Origin: Bacillota bacterium
GTDB taxonomy: Bacteria > Bacillota > Dethiobacteria > DTU022 > UBA8154
Length of the DNA stretch: 64,000 bases
NCBI GenBank assembly: GCA_012728375.1
Contig: JAAYFF010000039.1
Span: forward strand, 27,314 to 91,313
Direction of reading: 5' to 3'
The translations under genes and the position numbers were made by a program. The notes beneath the pieces are model-generated. The model had not been told where the DNA came from. It searched no databases and was given only the letters and a program-made list of their open reading frames with translations. Of the stretch, positions 36,040 to 45,099 are shown one piece after another; the stretch's first letter is position 1; each line of letters begins with the position of its first letter.

Positions 36040-36074
36040 CTTAAAAGCTGCTTTTAACTGAAGCGGCTTTTAAG
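36040..36074. terminator. Hairpin between the small membrane gene and mutM
   Basis: CTTAAAAGC (36040-36048) pairs with GCTTTTAAG (36066-36074), with inner GCTT/AAGC pairing. T-richness is modest on both sides, so it may be a weak two-way terminator for the converging transcripts. Confidence 0.45.
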
Positions 36075-36147
36075 TTTCCACGGTAAAAACTTTTGCAGAA
36101 TTGCTGATATTTCGCTGTAATAACTAACAAGTAAAGAGCAAACCATT

Positions 36148-36975
36148 TCAAAAAACCTGGCAGGCGGGGCAAAAGTAGGTTCCCCGGCCCGCCACAACCC
36201 GGCGCACGATTACATGGCCACACCTTGGACAGGGTTCGTTTTCCCTGCGGTAGACCTTAAGCCGTTTTTGAAATTCTCCGGGGCGGCCGTAGGGATCCTG
36301 ATAATTGGCCACACTGACACCCCCGTGCTCTATCCCTTCCTGAAGGACATTTTGAATAGACCGCCACAGATTAAGCTGCTCGCTAAAATTTAAGGTTCCC
36401 ACCCTGCGAGAAGGGTTTAAACAAGCCCGAAAGAGCGCTTCATCCGTATAAATATTTCCCAGACCGCTAAAGTTTTTTTGATCAAGGAGGAAAGTTTTTA
36501 AACGACTTTTGGGCTTCTTTTTTAGTCCCTCCAGGAAAAAATGAAAGCCGTGAACATCTTCTAAAAGATCGGGACCTAGCCGGGTCCGGTTAAACTTTTC
36601 CAACTCCCCTTTATCCCAGAGCCTGAATGTGGCAAATTTTCGTATATCACGAAAATGAAGCTCGCTGCCCCCTTCCAAAAAAAAGACGGCCCGGACATAC
36701 TTATCCACCCGGTGCGCCTCCTGAAAAAAGAAAAAAGCTCCGGTCATACGGAGGTGGACTTCCAAAATTTTTTCCCCGGTCAAGCAAAAATGAAGGTACT
36801 TGCCCCGGCGACTAACTTTCAAAATTTGTTTCCCCTGTACCTTTTCAACAAAATCTTCGGCAGAGAGCCTACCGAGCATCCCGGTGTAAAAAAACTTTAT
36901 TGCGGTTATTTTTTTGCCGGCCAAGCAACCGTTTAAAATCCTGGCTATTAATTCTACTTCGGGAAGTTCAGGCAT
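36148..36975 (-). CDS. mutM: Formamidopyrimidine-DNA glycosylase
   Basis: The 275-residue Fpg has the N-terminal PELPEVE catalytic tip, the lysine in GKYLHF, the helix-two-turn-helix DQKNFSGLGNIYTDEAL, and a C-terminal zinc finger with CPRCG and CPAC. It excises 8-oxoguanine. The frame extends 12 codons upstream, but proline 2 must follow the initiator, so the ATG at 36975 is correct; GGGAG precedes it. It directly follows polA, as in many Firmicutes. Confidence 0.97.
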   Translation of the reverse strand: MPELPEVELIARILNGCLAGKKITAIKFFYTGMLGRLSAEDFVEKVQGKQILKVSRRGKYLHFCLTGEKILEVHLRMTGAFFFFQEAHRVDKYVRAVFFLEGGSELHFRDIRKFATFRLWDKGELEKFNRTRLGPDLLEDVHGFHFFLEGLKKKPKSRLKTFLLDQKNFSGLGNIYTDEALFRACLNPSRRVGTLNFSEQLNLWRSIQNVLQEGIEHGGVSVANYQDPYGRPGEFQKRLKVYRRENEPCPRCGHVIVRRVVAGRGTYFCPACQVF

Positions 36976-36977
36976 AC

Positions 36978-39731
36978 TTAATCTCCCTTCAAGGGAAAAA
37001 GATGGTACCAATCCTTGCCGGCTTTAAGATCAACTTTTAAAGGAACAGAAAGGGGAAAGATCCCTTCCATTTTTTCCTTAACCATCATGCTCAATTTTTC
37101 CAGTTCCTCTTGGGGCACTTCAAATATCAGCTCGTCATGAACCTGAAGCAGCATGGAAGCCCTGTAATTTTCCTTTTCCAGTTCCCTGTCGATTGCACAC
37201 ATGGCAGCCTTAATAATATCTGCCGCGGAGCCCTGGACAGGGGTATTACGGGCTATTCTTTCCGCAAAACTGCGCCGGCTGAAATTGGAATGATTAATAT
37301 CGCGAAGGTAACGCCTCCGGTTCATAACGGTGGTAACATAACCCTTTTTCCTGGCCTCGGAAATACAGTCTTTAATATACTGCTCAACCCCGGGATAGCG
37401 CTGAAAATACTGTTTTATATACTGGCCTGCCTCCGCCCGGGATATCTGCAGGTCCTGAGACAGCCCGTAATCGCTGATCCCGTAGATAATGCCGAAATTT
37501 ACCGCTTTTGCTCTGCTCCGCATTAAAGGGGTCACCTGGGCCGGAGGGACGCCGAATACTTCTGCAGCTGTTCTGGTGTGAATATCCTCGCCGCTTTTAA
37601 AAGCTTCAATCAGGCCGGGATCCTGGGAAAGATGAGCCAGAATGCGAAGTTCAATCTGTGAATAATCGGCAGCAAATAAGAGACTATTTTTATTCGAAGG
37701 GATAAAAGCCCTGCGCAATCTCTTTCCGCTTTCCAGCTTGACGGGAATGTTTTGCAGGTTTGGATCTTTGCTGCTCAGCCTTCCTGTGGCAGTAACAGCC
37801 TGGTTAAAAGTTGTATGAATCCTTCCCGTTTTTTTATTAATAAAGGGATAAAACCCTTCCAAATACGTATTTTTTAATTTGCTAAGGGTGCGGTATTCAT
37901 ATATCAGGGAAGCGATGGGATGAATATTGGCCAACTCCTGCAGAACCCTGGCATCAGTGGAATAGCCCGTTTTTATTTTGCGGACAACGGGAAGCTTAAG
38001 TTTTTCAAAAAGTATATAGCTCAGTTGCTGCGGGGAATTAAGATTAAAGCTTTGGCCGGCCATTGTAGTAATTTCTTTTTCCAATTGAAAAAGGCTTGCC
38101 TCCATTTCCTCCGCCAGTTCCTGTAATATTTTTTTATCCACCTTAATTCCCTTTAACTCCATTTTTGCTAAAACCGGAACCAGCGGCAATTCCAGGCGGA
38201 ACAGCAAATCTTTAAGCTTGCGGAGTTCCAAATTGTCGCGAAGAACTTTTTCCAGAAGAAACAGTTCTCCAACACTTCGGGCAAGAAAACTCAACTCCTG
38301 TTCTTCTTTTTCTTTTCCCGCAGCTTTTTTCTCCGGCAGGGGAATTTTACTGCCCAAATATTCTTCCAATAAGAGGGAAAGATGATAAGCCGGCTTATCC
38401 GCTTCAAGCAAGTAAGCGGCCAAAAGCGTGTCGAAGGCGGCGCACTTGAAGGTAATGCCGTTGTTTAATAAAAATTTAAGCAAAACTTTTAGATCGTGGG
38501 TAATTAATTGGAGCGACCGGTCTTCAAAGATTTTTTTAAGCTTCCCGCAAATCTGCTCAAGGGGTAGGCCATTGCTTTGAAAAGAGATATAACAGGGCTC
38601 TTCTCCCTTAAGGGAAAAAACCATCCCCCGGCAACAATTTTCATAGGGGGGAGATGACTCTTTCTGCAAGGACAAAAGCACTGCAAAGGAAGAAGCCCGT
38701 GACAGACGGCCTAAAAATGACTCCAGTTCATCTATGCTGGAAAGAAAACGCGGTTTAACCCATTTTTTTTCTTCCAGAAGAGAGATCTGCCCCGTTTCCC
38801 CGGCTATCTCAGGTGCCTTTTTTCCGGAACTTTTGGCCCCTTTTTCCGCCAACTCCGGTATTTTTTTTAAAAGGCTGTTGAATTCCAGGCGCGAAAAAAG
38901 GCCGTACAGCGCGTCAATGTCCGGCCCGGAAAAGCGGCATTCTTCCAGTGAGAGTTCAATGGGAACCTGCCTGTCGATAGTTACCAGTTCTCTGCTGAGC
39001 AAGGCCTGAGCTGCGTTGCGGCTTAAAGATTCCCCCAGCTTACCTCCCACTTTTTCAGGGCGCAGAAGCAGCTCGTCAAGGGATTTATATTTTTGCAATA
39101 ACTGCAGGGCCCTTTTTTCACCGATACCCGGCACCCCGGGTATGTTATCCGAACTGTCTCCTTTTAAGGCTTTAAAATCAATCCACTGTTCGGGGGCAAG
39201 GCCAAAGTCTTCCCACAACCGCTTAGGTGTTACCTCTACCAGATTGGAGATCCCCTTGCGGGTAATTAAAACCTTTACTGCGGGAGATAAAAGCTGGTAC
39301 ACATCCGCATCCGCGGTCACTATTACCGTCAAAAGGCCTGCTTCCTCTCCCAGGCGGGCGAAGGTGCCGATCAAATCATCGGCCTCATAGCCTTCTTTTT
39401 CAAAATAAGGAATGTTAAAAGCGCAGAGAACTTCTTTTATCAGGGGCAATTGCTCGCTCATTTCCGGCGGGGTCTTTTCCCTCGTTGCCTTGTAGCTTTC
39501 GTATTTTTGATGCCTGAAAGTCGGGCTTGGGTAATCGAACGCCACCGCCAGGTAGTCCGGAGATTCATCCTTTATTAAGCGCAAGAGCATATTGGTGAAA
39601 CCCAGGACCGCACCCGTATGCATTCCCTGTTTGGTAACCAATTCCAGGGGCAGGGCAAAAAAGGCTCTGTAAGCAAGGCTATGACCGTCAAGAACAAAAA
39701 ATGTGGGTTGTTTTTCCCGCCTTTGGGGCAT
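36978..39731 (-). CDS. polA: DNA polymerase I (proofreading residues lost)
   Basis: The 917-residue protein has a 5' nuclease domain (VLDGHSLAYRAFFALP, EADDLIGT, KGDSSDNIPGVPGIG), a degenerate 3'-5' exonuclease domain and a full polymerase domain. In the polymerase, motif A is DYSQIELRILAHLS, motif B KAVNFGIIYG and motif C LQVHDELIFEVP. In the exonuclease region the acidic DTE motif is replaced by FAVLLSLQ and the later aspartates are also missing, so proofreading is probably absent, as in Bacillus PolA. It fills repair gaps and removes primers. It sits between ribH and mutM. Confidence 0.97.
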   Translation of the reverse strand: MPQRREKQPTFFVLDGHSLAYRAFFALPLELVTKQGMHTGAVLGFTNMLLRLIKDESPDYLAVAFDYPSPTFRHQKYESYKATREKTPPEMSEQLPLIKEVLCAFNIPYFEKEGYEADDLIGTFARLGEEAGLLTVIVTADADVYQLLSPAVKVLITRKGISNLVEVTPKRLWEDFGLAPEQWIDFKALKGDSSDNIPGVPGIGEKRALQLLQKYKSLDELLLRPEKVGGKLGESLSRNAAQALLSRELVTIDRQVPIELSLEECRFSGPDIDALYGLFSRLEFNSLLKKIPELAEKGAKSSGKKAPEIAGETGQISLLEEKKWVKPRFLSSIDELESFLGRLSRASSFAVLLSLQKESSPPYENCCRGMVFSLKGEEPCYISFQSNGLPLEQICGKLKKIFEDRSLQLITHDLKVLLKFLLNNGITFKCAAFDTLLAAYLLEADKPAYHLSLLLEEYLGSKIPLPEKKAAGKEKEEQELSFLARSVGELFLLEKVLRDNLELRKLKDLLFRLELPLVPVLAKMELKGIKVDKKILQELAEEMEASLFQLEKEITTMAGQSFNLNSPQQLSYILFEKLKLPVVRKIKTGYSTDARVLQELANIHPIASLIYEYRTLSKLKNTYLEGFYPFINKKTGRIHTTFNQAVTATGRLSSKDPNLQNIPVKLESGKRLRRAFIPSNKNSLLFAADYSQIELRILAHLSQDPGLIEAFKSGEDIHTRTAAEVFGVPPAQVTPLMRSRAKAVNFGIIYGISDYGLSQDLQISRAEAGQYIKQYFQRYPGVEQYIKDCISEARKKGYVTTVMNRRRYLRDINHSNFSRRSFAERIARNTPVQGSAADIIKAAMCAIDRELEKENYRASMLLQVHDELIFEVPQEELEKLSMMVKEKMEGIFPLSVPLKVDLKAGKDWYHLFPLKGD

Positions 39732-39752
39732 TTTTTACTTCCCTCTAACGCT

Positions 39753-40217
39753 CTATATTTTCTTAAGCAGATTCACCATTTCAATGGCTCCCAGAGCAGC
39801 ATCCCATCCTTTATTGCCGGCCTTTGTCCCGGCTCTTTCAATAGCCTGTTCCAGATTATCGCTGGTGATAATGCCGAACATAACCGGAATTTCTGTTTCT
39901 AAAGCTACCAAGGCGATACCTTTAGCCACTTCGGAGGCTACATACTCAAAATGCGGAGTTGCTCCCCTGATGACGGCTCCCAGGCAGATCACTGCATCAA
40001 AACGTCCGCTGCGGGCAACTTTTTTGGCTACAAGGGGTATCTCGAAAGAACCCGGCACCCAGAATACTTCAATATTCTCTTCCTGGGCGTCGTGCCTTCT
40101 TAATACATCGAATGCTCCGGAAAGAAGCTTGCTGGAGATAAATTCATTAAAACGGCTGACTACAATTCCAAAGCGAAAATCCTTTGCGGTAAGATGTCCT
40201 TCATGTTGTCTGATCAA
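39753..40217 (-). CDS. ribH: 6,7-dimethyl-8-ribityllumazine synthase
   Basis: The 154-residue enzyme has [47 protein letters not shown] and [17 protein letters not shown] with the catalytic histidine. It condenses the pyrimidine and the butanone-phosphate in the fourth riboflavin step and usually forms a 60-mer shell. The start is TTG, with GGGGGG at the end of ribBA serving as part of its ribosome site. It is the last rib gene before polA. Confidence 0.97.
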   Translation of the reverse strand: MIRQHEGHLTAKDFRFGIVVSRFNEFISSKLLSGAFDVLRRHDAQEENIEVFWVPGSFEIPLVAKKVARSGRFDAVICLGAVIRGATPHFEYVASEVAKGIALVALETEIPVMFGIITSDNLEQAIERAGTKAGNKGWDAALGAIEMVNLLKKI

Positions 40218-40223
40218 ATCCTT

Positions 40224-41441
40224 TTACCCCCCAAAAGAAATATTTTCCAGGAAATGCCCGAGTTTGTCTTTTTTTGTTTTCAAGTAACGGGCGCTGTAAG
40301 AATTCGGCGAAATTTCAATGGGGACGCGCTCAACGATAGTTAGCCCATACCCCTCAAGTCCTTTAATCTTGCGTGGATTATTTGTTAAGAGGCGCATTTT
40401 CCCTACGCCCAGATCAACAAGTATTTGAGCGCCTAAACCATAATCCCGGAGGTCCGCCGGAAAACCCAGTTCTTCATTGGCTTCCACAGTATCTCTTCCA
40501 CAGTCCTGAAGATAATAGGCCTTTAACTTATTGACCAGCCCGATGCCTCTTCCTTCCTGCCGCATGTAGACCAGTACGCCGCAACCCTCGTCATCTATTT
40601 GTTTCATCGCCTGGGCTAACTGCATCCCGCAATCGCACCGCAGTGAACCCAGAACATCTCCTGTAAAACATTCCGAATGAACCCGCACCAGAACGGGCTT
40701 GTCGCTGTCTATCTCCCCTTTTACCATCGCCAAATGAATTTTTTCATCAAGGGAATTCTCATAAGCAATAAGCTTAAATTCTCCAAAAGAGGTGGGTAAA
40801 ATTGTTTCTGCAGCCTTCCAGATAAGTTTTTCTGTTTTCATCCGATAATTTATCAGGTCAGCAATGGTCACTATTTTCATGCCATGCTTCTTGGCAAACT
40901 CCAAAAGCTGCGGAACACGGGCCATTGTACCGTCTTCATTCATAATCTCACAGATAACTCCGGCAGGATAAACACCGGCCAATTTAGCCAGATCAATAAC
41001 AGCCTCCGTATGGCCTGCCCTGCGCAGCACTCCTCCCTCCTTGGCCTTAAGGGGGAAAATATGCCCCGGGCGGGTAAAATCCGAAGACTTAGCATTTTTG
41101 TCAATCAGTTTTTTAATGGTTTCGGCTCTCTCAAAGGCGGAAATTCCGGTACTTGTCCCTTTGGCATCGACAGAGACTGTAAATGCTGTTTCCCTGCTGT
41201 CTGTGTTATTGGTTACCATCAGGGGAAGATCGAGCTCTTCAATACGCTCCGCAGTAAGAGGAACACAGACCAGCCCTCGTCCATAACGGGTCATAAAATT
41301 TACCGCTTCAGGAGTTACTTTTTCCGCGGCCAGTACCAGGTCACCTTCGTTTTCTCTATCTTCGTCATCAACCACGATAAACATTCTTCCCTCTCTGAAA
41401 TCTTCAATGGCTTCTTCAATTGAATTAAACGTCCCCAACAT
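40224..41441 (-). CDS. ribBA: Bifunctional DHBP synthase / GTP cyclohydrolase II
   Basis: The 405-residue fusion begins with the RibB half (about 1-200: [47 protein letters not shown]). The RibA half follows (about 205-405: [18 protein letters not shown] with zinc cysteines, [30 protein letters not shown]). It supplies both precursors of riboflavin. The fusion is normal for Firmicutes. Confidence 0.98.
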   Translation of the reverse strand: MLGTFNSIEEAIEDFREGRMFIVVDDEDRENEGDLVLAAEKVTPEAVNFMTRYGRGLVCVPLTAERIEELDLPLMVTNNTDSRETAFTVSVDAKGTSTGISAFERAETIKKLIDKNAKSSDFTRPGHIFPLKAKEGGVLRRAGHTEAVIDLAKLAGVYPAGVICEIMNEDGTMARVPQLLEFAKKHGMKIVTIADLINYRMKTEKLIWKAAETILPTSFGEFKLIAYENSLDEKIHLAMVKGEIDSDKPVLVRVHSECFTGDVLGSLRCDCGMQLAQAMKQIDDEGCGVLVYMRQEGRGIGLVNKLKAYYLQDCGRDTVEANEELGFPADLRDYGLGAQILVDLGVGKMRLLTNNPRKIKGLEGYGLTIVERVPIEISPNSYSARYLKTKKDKLGHFLENISFGG

Positions 41442-41471
41442 TTTACCATCCCCTTCTTCTACATCAAAAAT

Positions 41472-42137
41472 TTAAATAAAGCCGTTTTCCGATAAAAAAG
41501 ACATTGTCAAACCTTGGCGCTGCCCTTTGCCGTTCTTCTCCCGGGAAAGTAGCGGAGCCAGAAACTTCTCCAGGTATTTACCCAGCAAGTCCGCCTCCAG
41601 GTTTACCTTGTCTCCCGGCTTCCTGTAATACAAAACCGTTTGTTGTAGCGTATGAGGAATCAAAGAAACCTTAAAAGAAGTATCATCGACATCTACAATG
41701 GTTAAACTTACGCCGTCAACGGCAATAGAACCCTTCACCAGAGCATAGCGCAAAACCTCCGGAGGTGCGCTAAAACATTTGATCACAGCATTGCCTTCCC
41801 GCTGTTCCCGGAGCAGTATCCCGGTTCCATCAATATGGCCGCTCACAAAATGGCCTCCCAGCCTTCCTCCTGCGGCCAGGGCCCTCTCCAGGTTAACCTT
41901 TTCGCCTATTTTAAGGTCCTGCAGATTTGTCCTGCGCATAGTCTCAGGCATAACATCTGCATAAAAAGCATCCCCGGTAACCTTCGTTGCCGTCAAGCAA
42001 ACACCGTTAACGGCTATGCTGTCACCAACTTTAAGATCTTCCAAAACTTTTCTGCCCTTAATAAAAAGAACAGCGCTTTCTTTATTGAACTGCCTGCCCA
42101 ATACTTCTCCCAGTTCTTCCACAATACCCGTGAACAT
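41472..42137 (-). CDS. ribE: Riboflavin synthase, alpha subunit
   Basis: The 221-residue protein has two related lumazine-binding barrels, each with the family's start patterns: [12 protein letters not shown] and [14 protein letters not shown] in the first, VSGHIDGTG and [17 protein letters not shown] in the second. It makes riboflavin from two ribityllumazines. Its ATG (GGGGGGAAG site) lies 56 bp inside the end of ribD, so the two are closely coupled. Confidence 0.97.
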   Translation of the reverse strand: MFTGIVEELGEVLGRQFNKESAVLFIKGRKVLEDLKVGDSIAVNGVCLTATKVTGDAFYADVMPETMRRTNLQDLKIGEKVNLERALAAGGRLGGHFVSGHIDGTGILLREQREGNAVIKCFSAPPEVLRYALVKGSIAVDGVSLTIVDVDDTSFKVSLIPHTLQQTVLYYRKPGDKVNLEADLLGKYLEKFLAPLLSREKNGKGQRQGLTMSFLSENGFI

Positions 42138-43245
42138 TTTCTTCCCCCCTTACAGGGTAGCCGATAATTAACAAATCCTGGTCAAGCTGTTTCATTTCAA
42201 TATCTTCAACTATCCAGGCATCACTAAGGTCCTTAGCTCCCTCCCCTTCAAGGGGAGTCGGCGCACCTTTCCCGCCGACAAGCTTCGGGGCAAGAAAGAA
42301 ATAAATTTTATCAATCAAGTTTTCAGTCAAAAAGGAGTAATTTAAAGTTCCTCCTCCTTCGGCCATAAGAATACTTATTTCTTTTTTACCCAAAACGCTC
42401 ATCATGGCCCGTAAATCGACGCGTCCGTTTTTTAATGGAAGAACAAGAACTTCTACCCCTGCAGATTCCAGAGATGCCAGTTTGGAGGACGGAGCCAGTT
42501 CTGTCGTCGCAAGAATTGTTTTAATCTCAGCAGCCGTTTTTACAACTCTGGATTCTAAGGGCAGCCTTCCCTTGCTGTCAACTATAATGCGGGCGGGATT
42601 AGCGCTCTTTTCGCCGTTAAGGCGTACATTGAGGAGCGGATCGTCCTGTAAAAGGGTATTTATCCCCACGACAATACCATCTGACATTGAACGCAATTTA
42701 TGAACAAATTTGCGCGATTTTGGGCCGGTAATCCACCGAGATTGTCCGCTTTTAACAGCAATTTTCCCATCAAGGGTCATTGCCATTTTAACGATGAGAA
42801 ACGGAGTTTTGGTAGTTATATATTTTAAAAAAACCTCGTTTAGGCGTCGCGCCTTTTCCTCCAAAACACCGACTCTCACCTTAATACCGGCCTCTCTGAG
42901 CCTGCGGATTCCCGCACCGGAAACAATCGGATTAGGGTCAACCATAGCTACAACAACTTTTTTAACACCTGCCTGAATAATAGCCTCCACACAAGGAGGG
43001 GTCCGGCCGTGATGAGAACAGGGCTCCAAGTTTGTATATAATGTGGCTCCCCGGGCTTTTTCACCGGCTTCCTGCAGAGCTACAATCTCGGCATGAGGTC
43101 CTCCTGCCTTTGCATGAAAACCCGTGCCTAGTACCTCTCCATCTTTAACAAGAACGGCACCAACCATTGGATTGGGGCTGGTTTTCCCCAAACCCTGCCG
43201 GGCAAGATCCAGAGCAGACCACATATATCGCTCCTCAGGGTCCAT
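42082..43245 (-). CDS. ribD: Riboflavin deaminase/reductase RibD
   Basis: The 387-residue bifunctional enzyme has an N-terminal deaminase with NPMVGAVLVKDG, HAEIVALQEAG and the zinc site EPCSHHGRTPPCVEAI. The C-terminal reductase has KMAMTLDGKIA, DDPLLNVR and EGGGTLNYSFL. An ATG at 43245 lies nine bases after GAGG; a GTG five codons upstream overlaps that site, so I chose the ATG. About 18 codons at its end overlap ribE in another frame. The 43-bp gap before it leaves no room for an FMN riboswitch. Confidence 0.97.
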   Translation of the reverse strand: MDPEERYMWSALDLARQGLGKTSPNPMVGAVLVKDGEVLGTGFHAKAGGPHAEIVALQEAGEKARGATLYTNLEPCSHHGRTPPCVEAIIQAGVKKVVVAMVDPNPIVSGAGIRRLREAGIKVRVGVLEEKARRLNEVFLKYITTKTPFLIVKMAMTLDGKIAVKSGQSRWITGPKSRKFVHKLRSMSDGIVVGINTLLQDDPLLNVRLNGEKSANPARIIVDSKGRLPLESRVVKTAAEIKTILATTELAPSSKLASLESAGVEVLVLPLKNGRVDLRAMMSVLGKKEISILMAEGGGTLNYSFLTENLIDKIYFFLAPKLVGGKGAPTPLEGEGAKDLSDAWIVEDIEMKQLDQDLLIIGYPVRGEENVHGYCGRTGRSIGQAVQ

Positions 43246-43303
43246 TTTAGTTTTCCTCACCTCTTATTATTTTCTTAATATTATAACATAAAACACAATT
43301 TTT

Positions 43304-43972
43304 TCAAACAATTCTTTCTCTGGGCACTGTTCTTTTGAAGGTATCGATTAGAGCAGCAGGATTCGGATGCCGGAAAAGAGCCGAACCTGCTACCAGCACC
43401 TCTGCCCCGGCAGCAATTACATCCGCGCAGGTTTCTTCATTTATACCCCCGTCTACCTGAATTAGAAAGGTTAGACCCCTTTTTTTCTTTTCCTCTGCCA
43501 GAGCCCTAATCTTAGGAAGAACCGCGGGAATAAAATCCTGGCCTCCAAAGCCGGGATTAACGGACATAATCAGAACAAGGTCCAGATCAGGAAGCAAATA
43601 TTCCAGGGTACTCAGGGGAGTGGCCGGGTTAAGGGCAACTCCTGCCAAAATCCCCTTTTCTTTAATACTGTAAATCATTCTGTGAAGGTGCAGACAGGCT
43701 TCGGCATGAACGGTCAAAGAACCCGCCCCCGCATTATAGAAAGCATCTAAAAACAATTCAGGCTGCTGAATCATAAGGTGTACATCGAGAAAAAGACGGG
43801 TCCGTCCCTGCAATGCTTTGACGATTAAAGGTCCTAAAGTAATATTCGGGACAAAGTGTCCGTCCATAACGTCTATATGCAGCCAATCCGCACCGGCAGA
43901 TTCCATCTTTTGCACTTCGTGCAGAAGACAAGCAAAATCGGCTGAAAGAATAGAAGGTGCCACTTTAATCAT
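43304..43972 (-). CDS. rpe: Ribulose-phosphate 3-epimerase
   Basis: The 222-residue TIM barrel contains the conserved blocks PSILSADFACL, DWLHIDVMDGHFVPNIT, VHLMI, MSVNPGFGGQDFIP and QVDGGINEETC. It interconverts ribulose-5-P and xylulose-5-P, which also feeds riboflavin synthesis through ribulose-5-P. It sits between rsgA and ribD with short gaps, suggesting one transcript. GGGGAGGGG precedes the ATG. Confidence 0.97.
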   Translation of the reverse strand: MIKVAPSILSADFACLLHEVQKMESAGADWLHIDVMDGHFVPNITLGPLIVKALQGRTRLFLDVHLMIQQPELFLDAFYNAGAGSLTVHAEACLHLHRMIYSIKEKGILAGVALNPATPLSTLEYLLPDLDLVLIMSVNPGFGGQDFIPAVLPKIRALAEEKKKRGLTFLIQVDGGINEETCADVIAAGAEVLVAGSALFRHPNPAALIDTFKRTVPRERIV

Positions 43973-43986
43973 TCTTCCCCTCCCCT

Positions 43987-44874
43987 TTACCGGTAAAAAC
44001 TTTTTTGCTTTTTGATCTCTTCAAGAAAAGCCAGGTAGTGACCGTATCTCCATGGGGCTATTTTTCCCCGGCTAAGAGCCTCCTTGACCGCACAATCCGG
44101 TTCAGCGACGTGAAGACAACCGCTAAAACGGCATGAGCCTGCCAGAGACTGCATCTCCGGGAAAAAAAGCGCTAAACTTTCCTCAGTTAAGCCCTTTAAG
44201 TCCAACTTTTGAAAGCCGGGTGTATCCGCAATAAAAGCGTTCCCGTTCAGCCCAATTAAACTGACCTCTCGGGTAGTCTGGCGGCCTTTTTTGCTTTTTT
44301 TGCTAACGGGCGAGGAAAGCAAGTCCAGGCCCGGCTTAAGCTTATTGACCAGTGTAGTCTTCCCCGCTCCGGAGGGGCCTGCCAGGACACAGATTTTTCC
44401 CTGCAACGTGCTTTTGATTTCAGGAAAACCCCGGCCGGTTACAGCACTGGTGAAAAAGACTCTGTACCCGCAAGCCCGGTAAACATCTGCAATCCTGGAA
44501 AAGTCGTTTAAGTCCTCTGCTTCGAGTAAATCTATTTTACTGAAACAAATAACAACTTCCAAGCCGGATACCTCAGCGGCCAAGATAATCCGGTCAAGGA
44601 GAAAAAGGGCAAGGGGAGGTTCTTTTATGGAAAAAAGAGCAATGACCTGGTCAACATTCGCTACCGGAGGTCTTATCAAGCTGTTTTTCCGAGGAAAAAC
44701 GTTTTCGATAACTCCCTCGCCATCTGCAGTTTCAACGACCTCGACAAGATCTCCAACCAGCAGCCGCACCCCTTTTTCTTTTAAACGCCCTCTTACCCGG
44801 CAGAACATTAACTTATCCCCGGATCCCCGGACATAATAAAAACCGCCTTTTGCTTGTACTAAACGCCCTTGCAG
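43987..44874 (-). CDS. rsgA: Ribosome small-subunit GTPase RsgA, likely CTG start
   Basis: The protein joins an N-terminal OB-fold barrel, a circularly permuted GTPase (FSKID first, then GPSGAGKTTLVNKL and DTPGFQKLDL) and a C-terminal zinc finger (CRFSGCLHVAEPDCAVKEAL). It checks and releases late 30S subunits. The first usual start codon is the ATG at 44808, but that would cut the barrel. In-frame codons upstream encode QGRLVQAKGGFYYVRGSG, the conserved family N-terminus. They begin at a CTG (44872-44874), and a stop lies a little further up. With CTG the length is 295 residues, normal for RsgA. No ATG, GTG or TTG is available in that stretch. Confidence 0.88.
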   Translation of the reverse strand: MQGRLVQAKGGFYYVRGSGDKLMFCRVRGRLKEKGVRLLVGDLVEVVETADGEGVIENVFPRKNSLIRPPVANVDQVIALFSIKEPPLALFLLDRIILAAEVSGLEVVICFSKIDLLEAEDLNDFSRIADVYRACGYRVFFTSAVTGRGFPEIKSTLQGKICVLAGPSGAGKTTLVNKLKPGLDLLSSPVSKKSKKGRQTTREVSLIGLNGNAFIADTPGFQKLDLKGLTEESLALFFPEMQSLAGSCRFSGCLHVAEPDCAVKEALSRGKIAPWRYGHYLAFLEEIKKQKSFYR

Positions 44875-44881
44875 GAAAGTC

Positions 44882-44967
44882 CCGGTTTTCCAAACCGGCT
44901 GTTACCTCGGTTCGGCACTTGATCAGTTAATCAAGTGGATAGCTTGAAAGTTTGAACCCAAGCTATC
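44882..44967 (-). ncRNA. Three-hairpin leader of rsgA, unknown class
   Basis: Read on the minus strand, three hairpins follow one another. GATAGCTTG/CAAGCTATC pairs 44967-44959 with 44946-44938. CACTTGAT/ATCAAGTG pairs 44937-44930 with 44923-44916. CCGGTTT/AAACCGG pairs 44898-44892 with 44888-44882. All three are perfect and none is followed by a T run, so they are not ordinary terminators. The last lies seven bases ahead of the CTG start of rsgA. The remaining 44968-45099 shows nothing recognisable. Confidence 0.5.
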
Positions 44968-45099
44968 AAAAACGCAGGGTACACCTACCTTTCATCTTAA
45001 TTTTTTAAGCAGCCTCACTTCTACATTAACCCTAAAACAGTTACACTTTTTAGTTATCTTCACCGTATCACCCGGAAGCGTTTCTTTTAAACCGCCCCT

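Noticed and set aside
42082..42137. 56-bp overlap of ribD and ribE as a possible frameshift
   Set aside because: Both proteins are complete over their conserved regions and ribE has a strong ribosome site, so a natural overlap is the simpler reading.
43246..43303. Search for an FMN riboswitch before ribD
   Set aside because: The gap is far too short, and none of the RFN conserved blocks are present here or before rpe.
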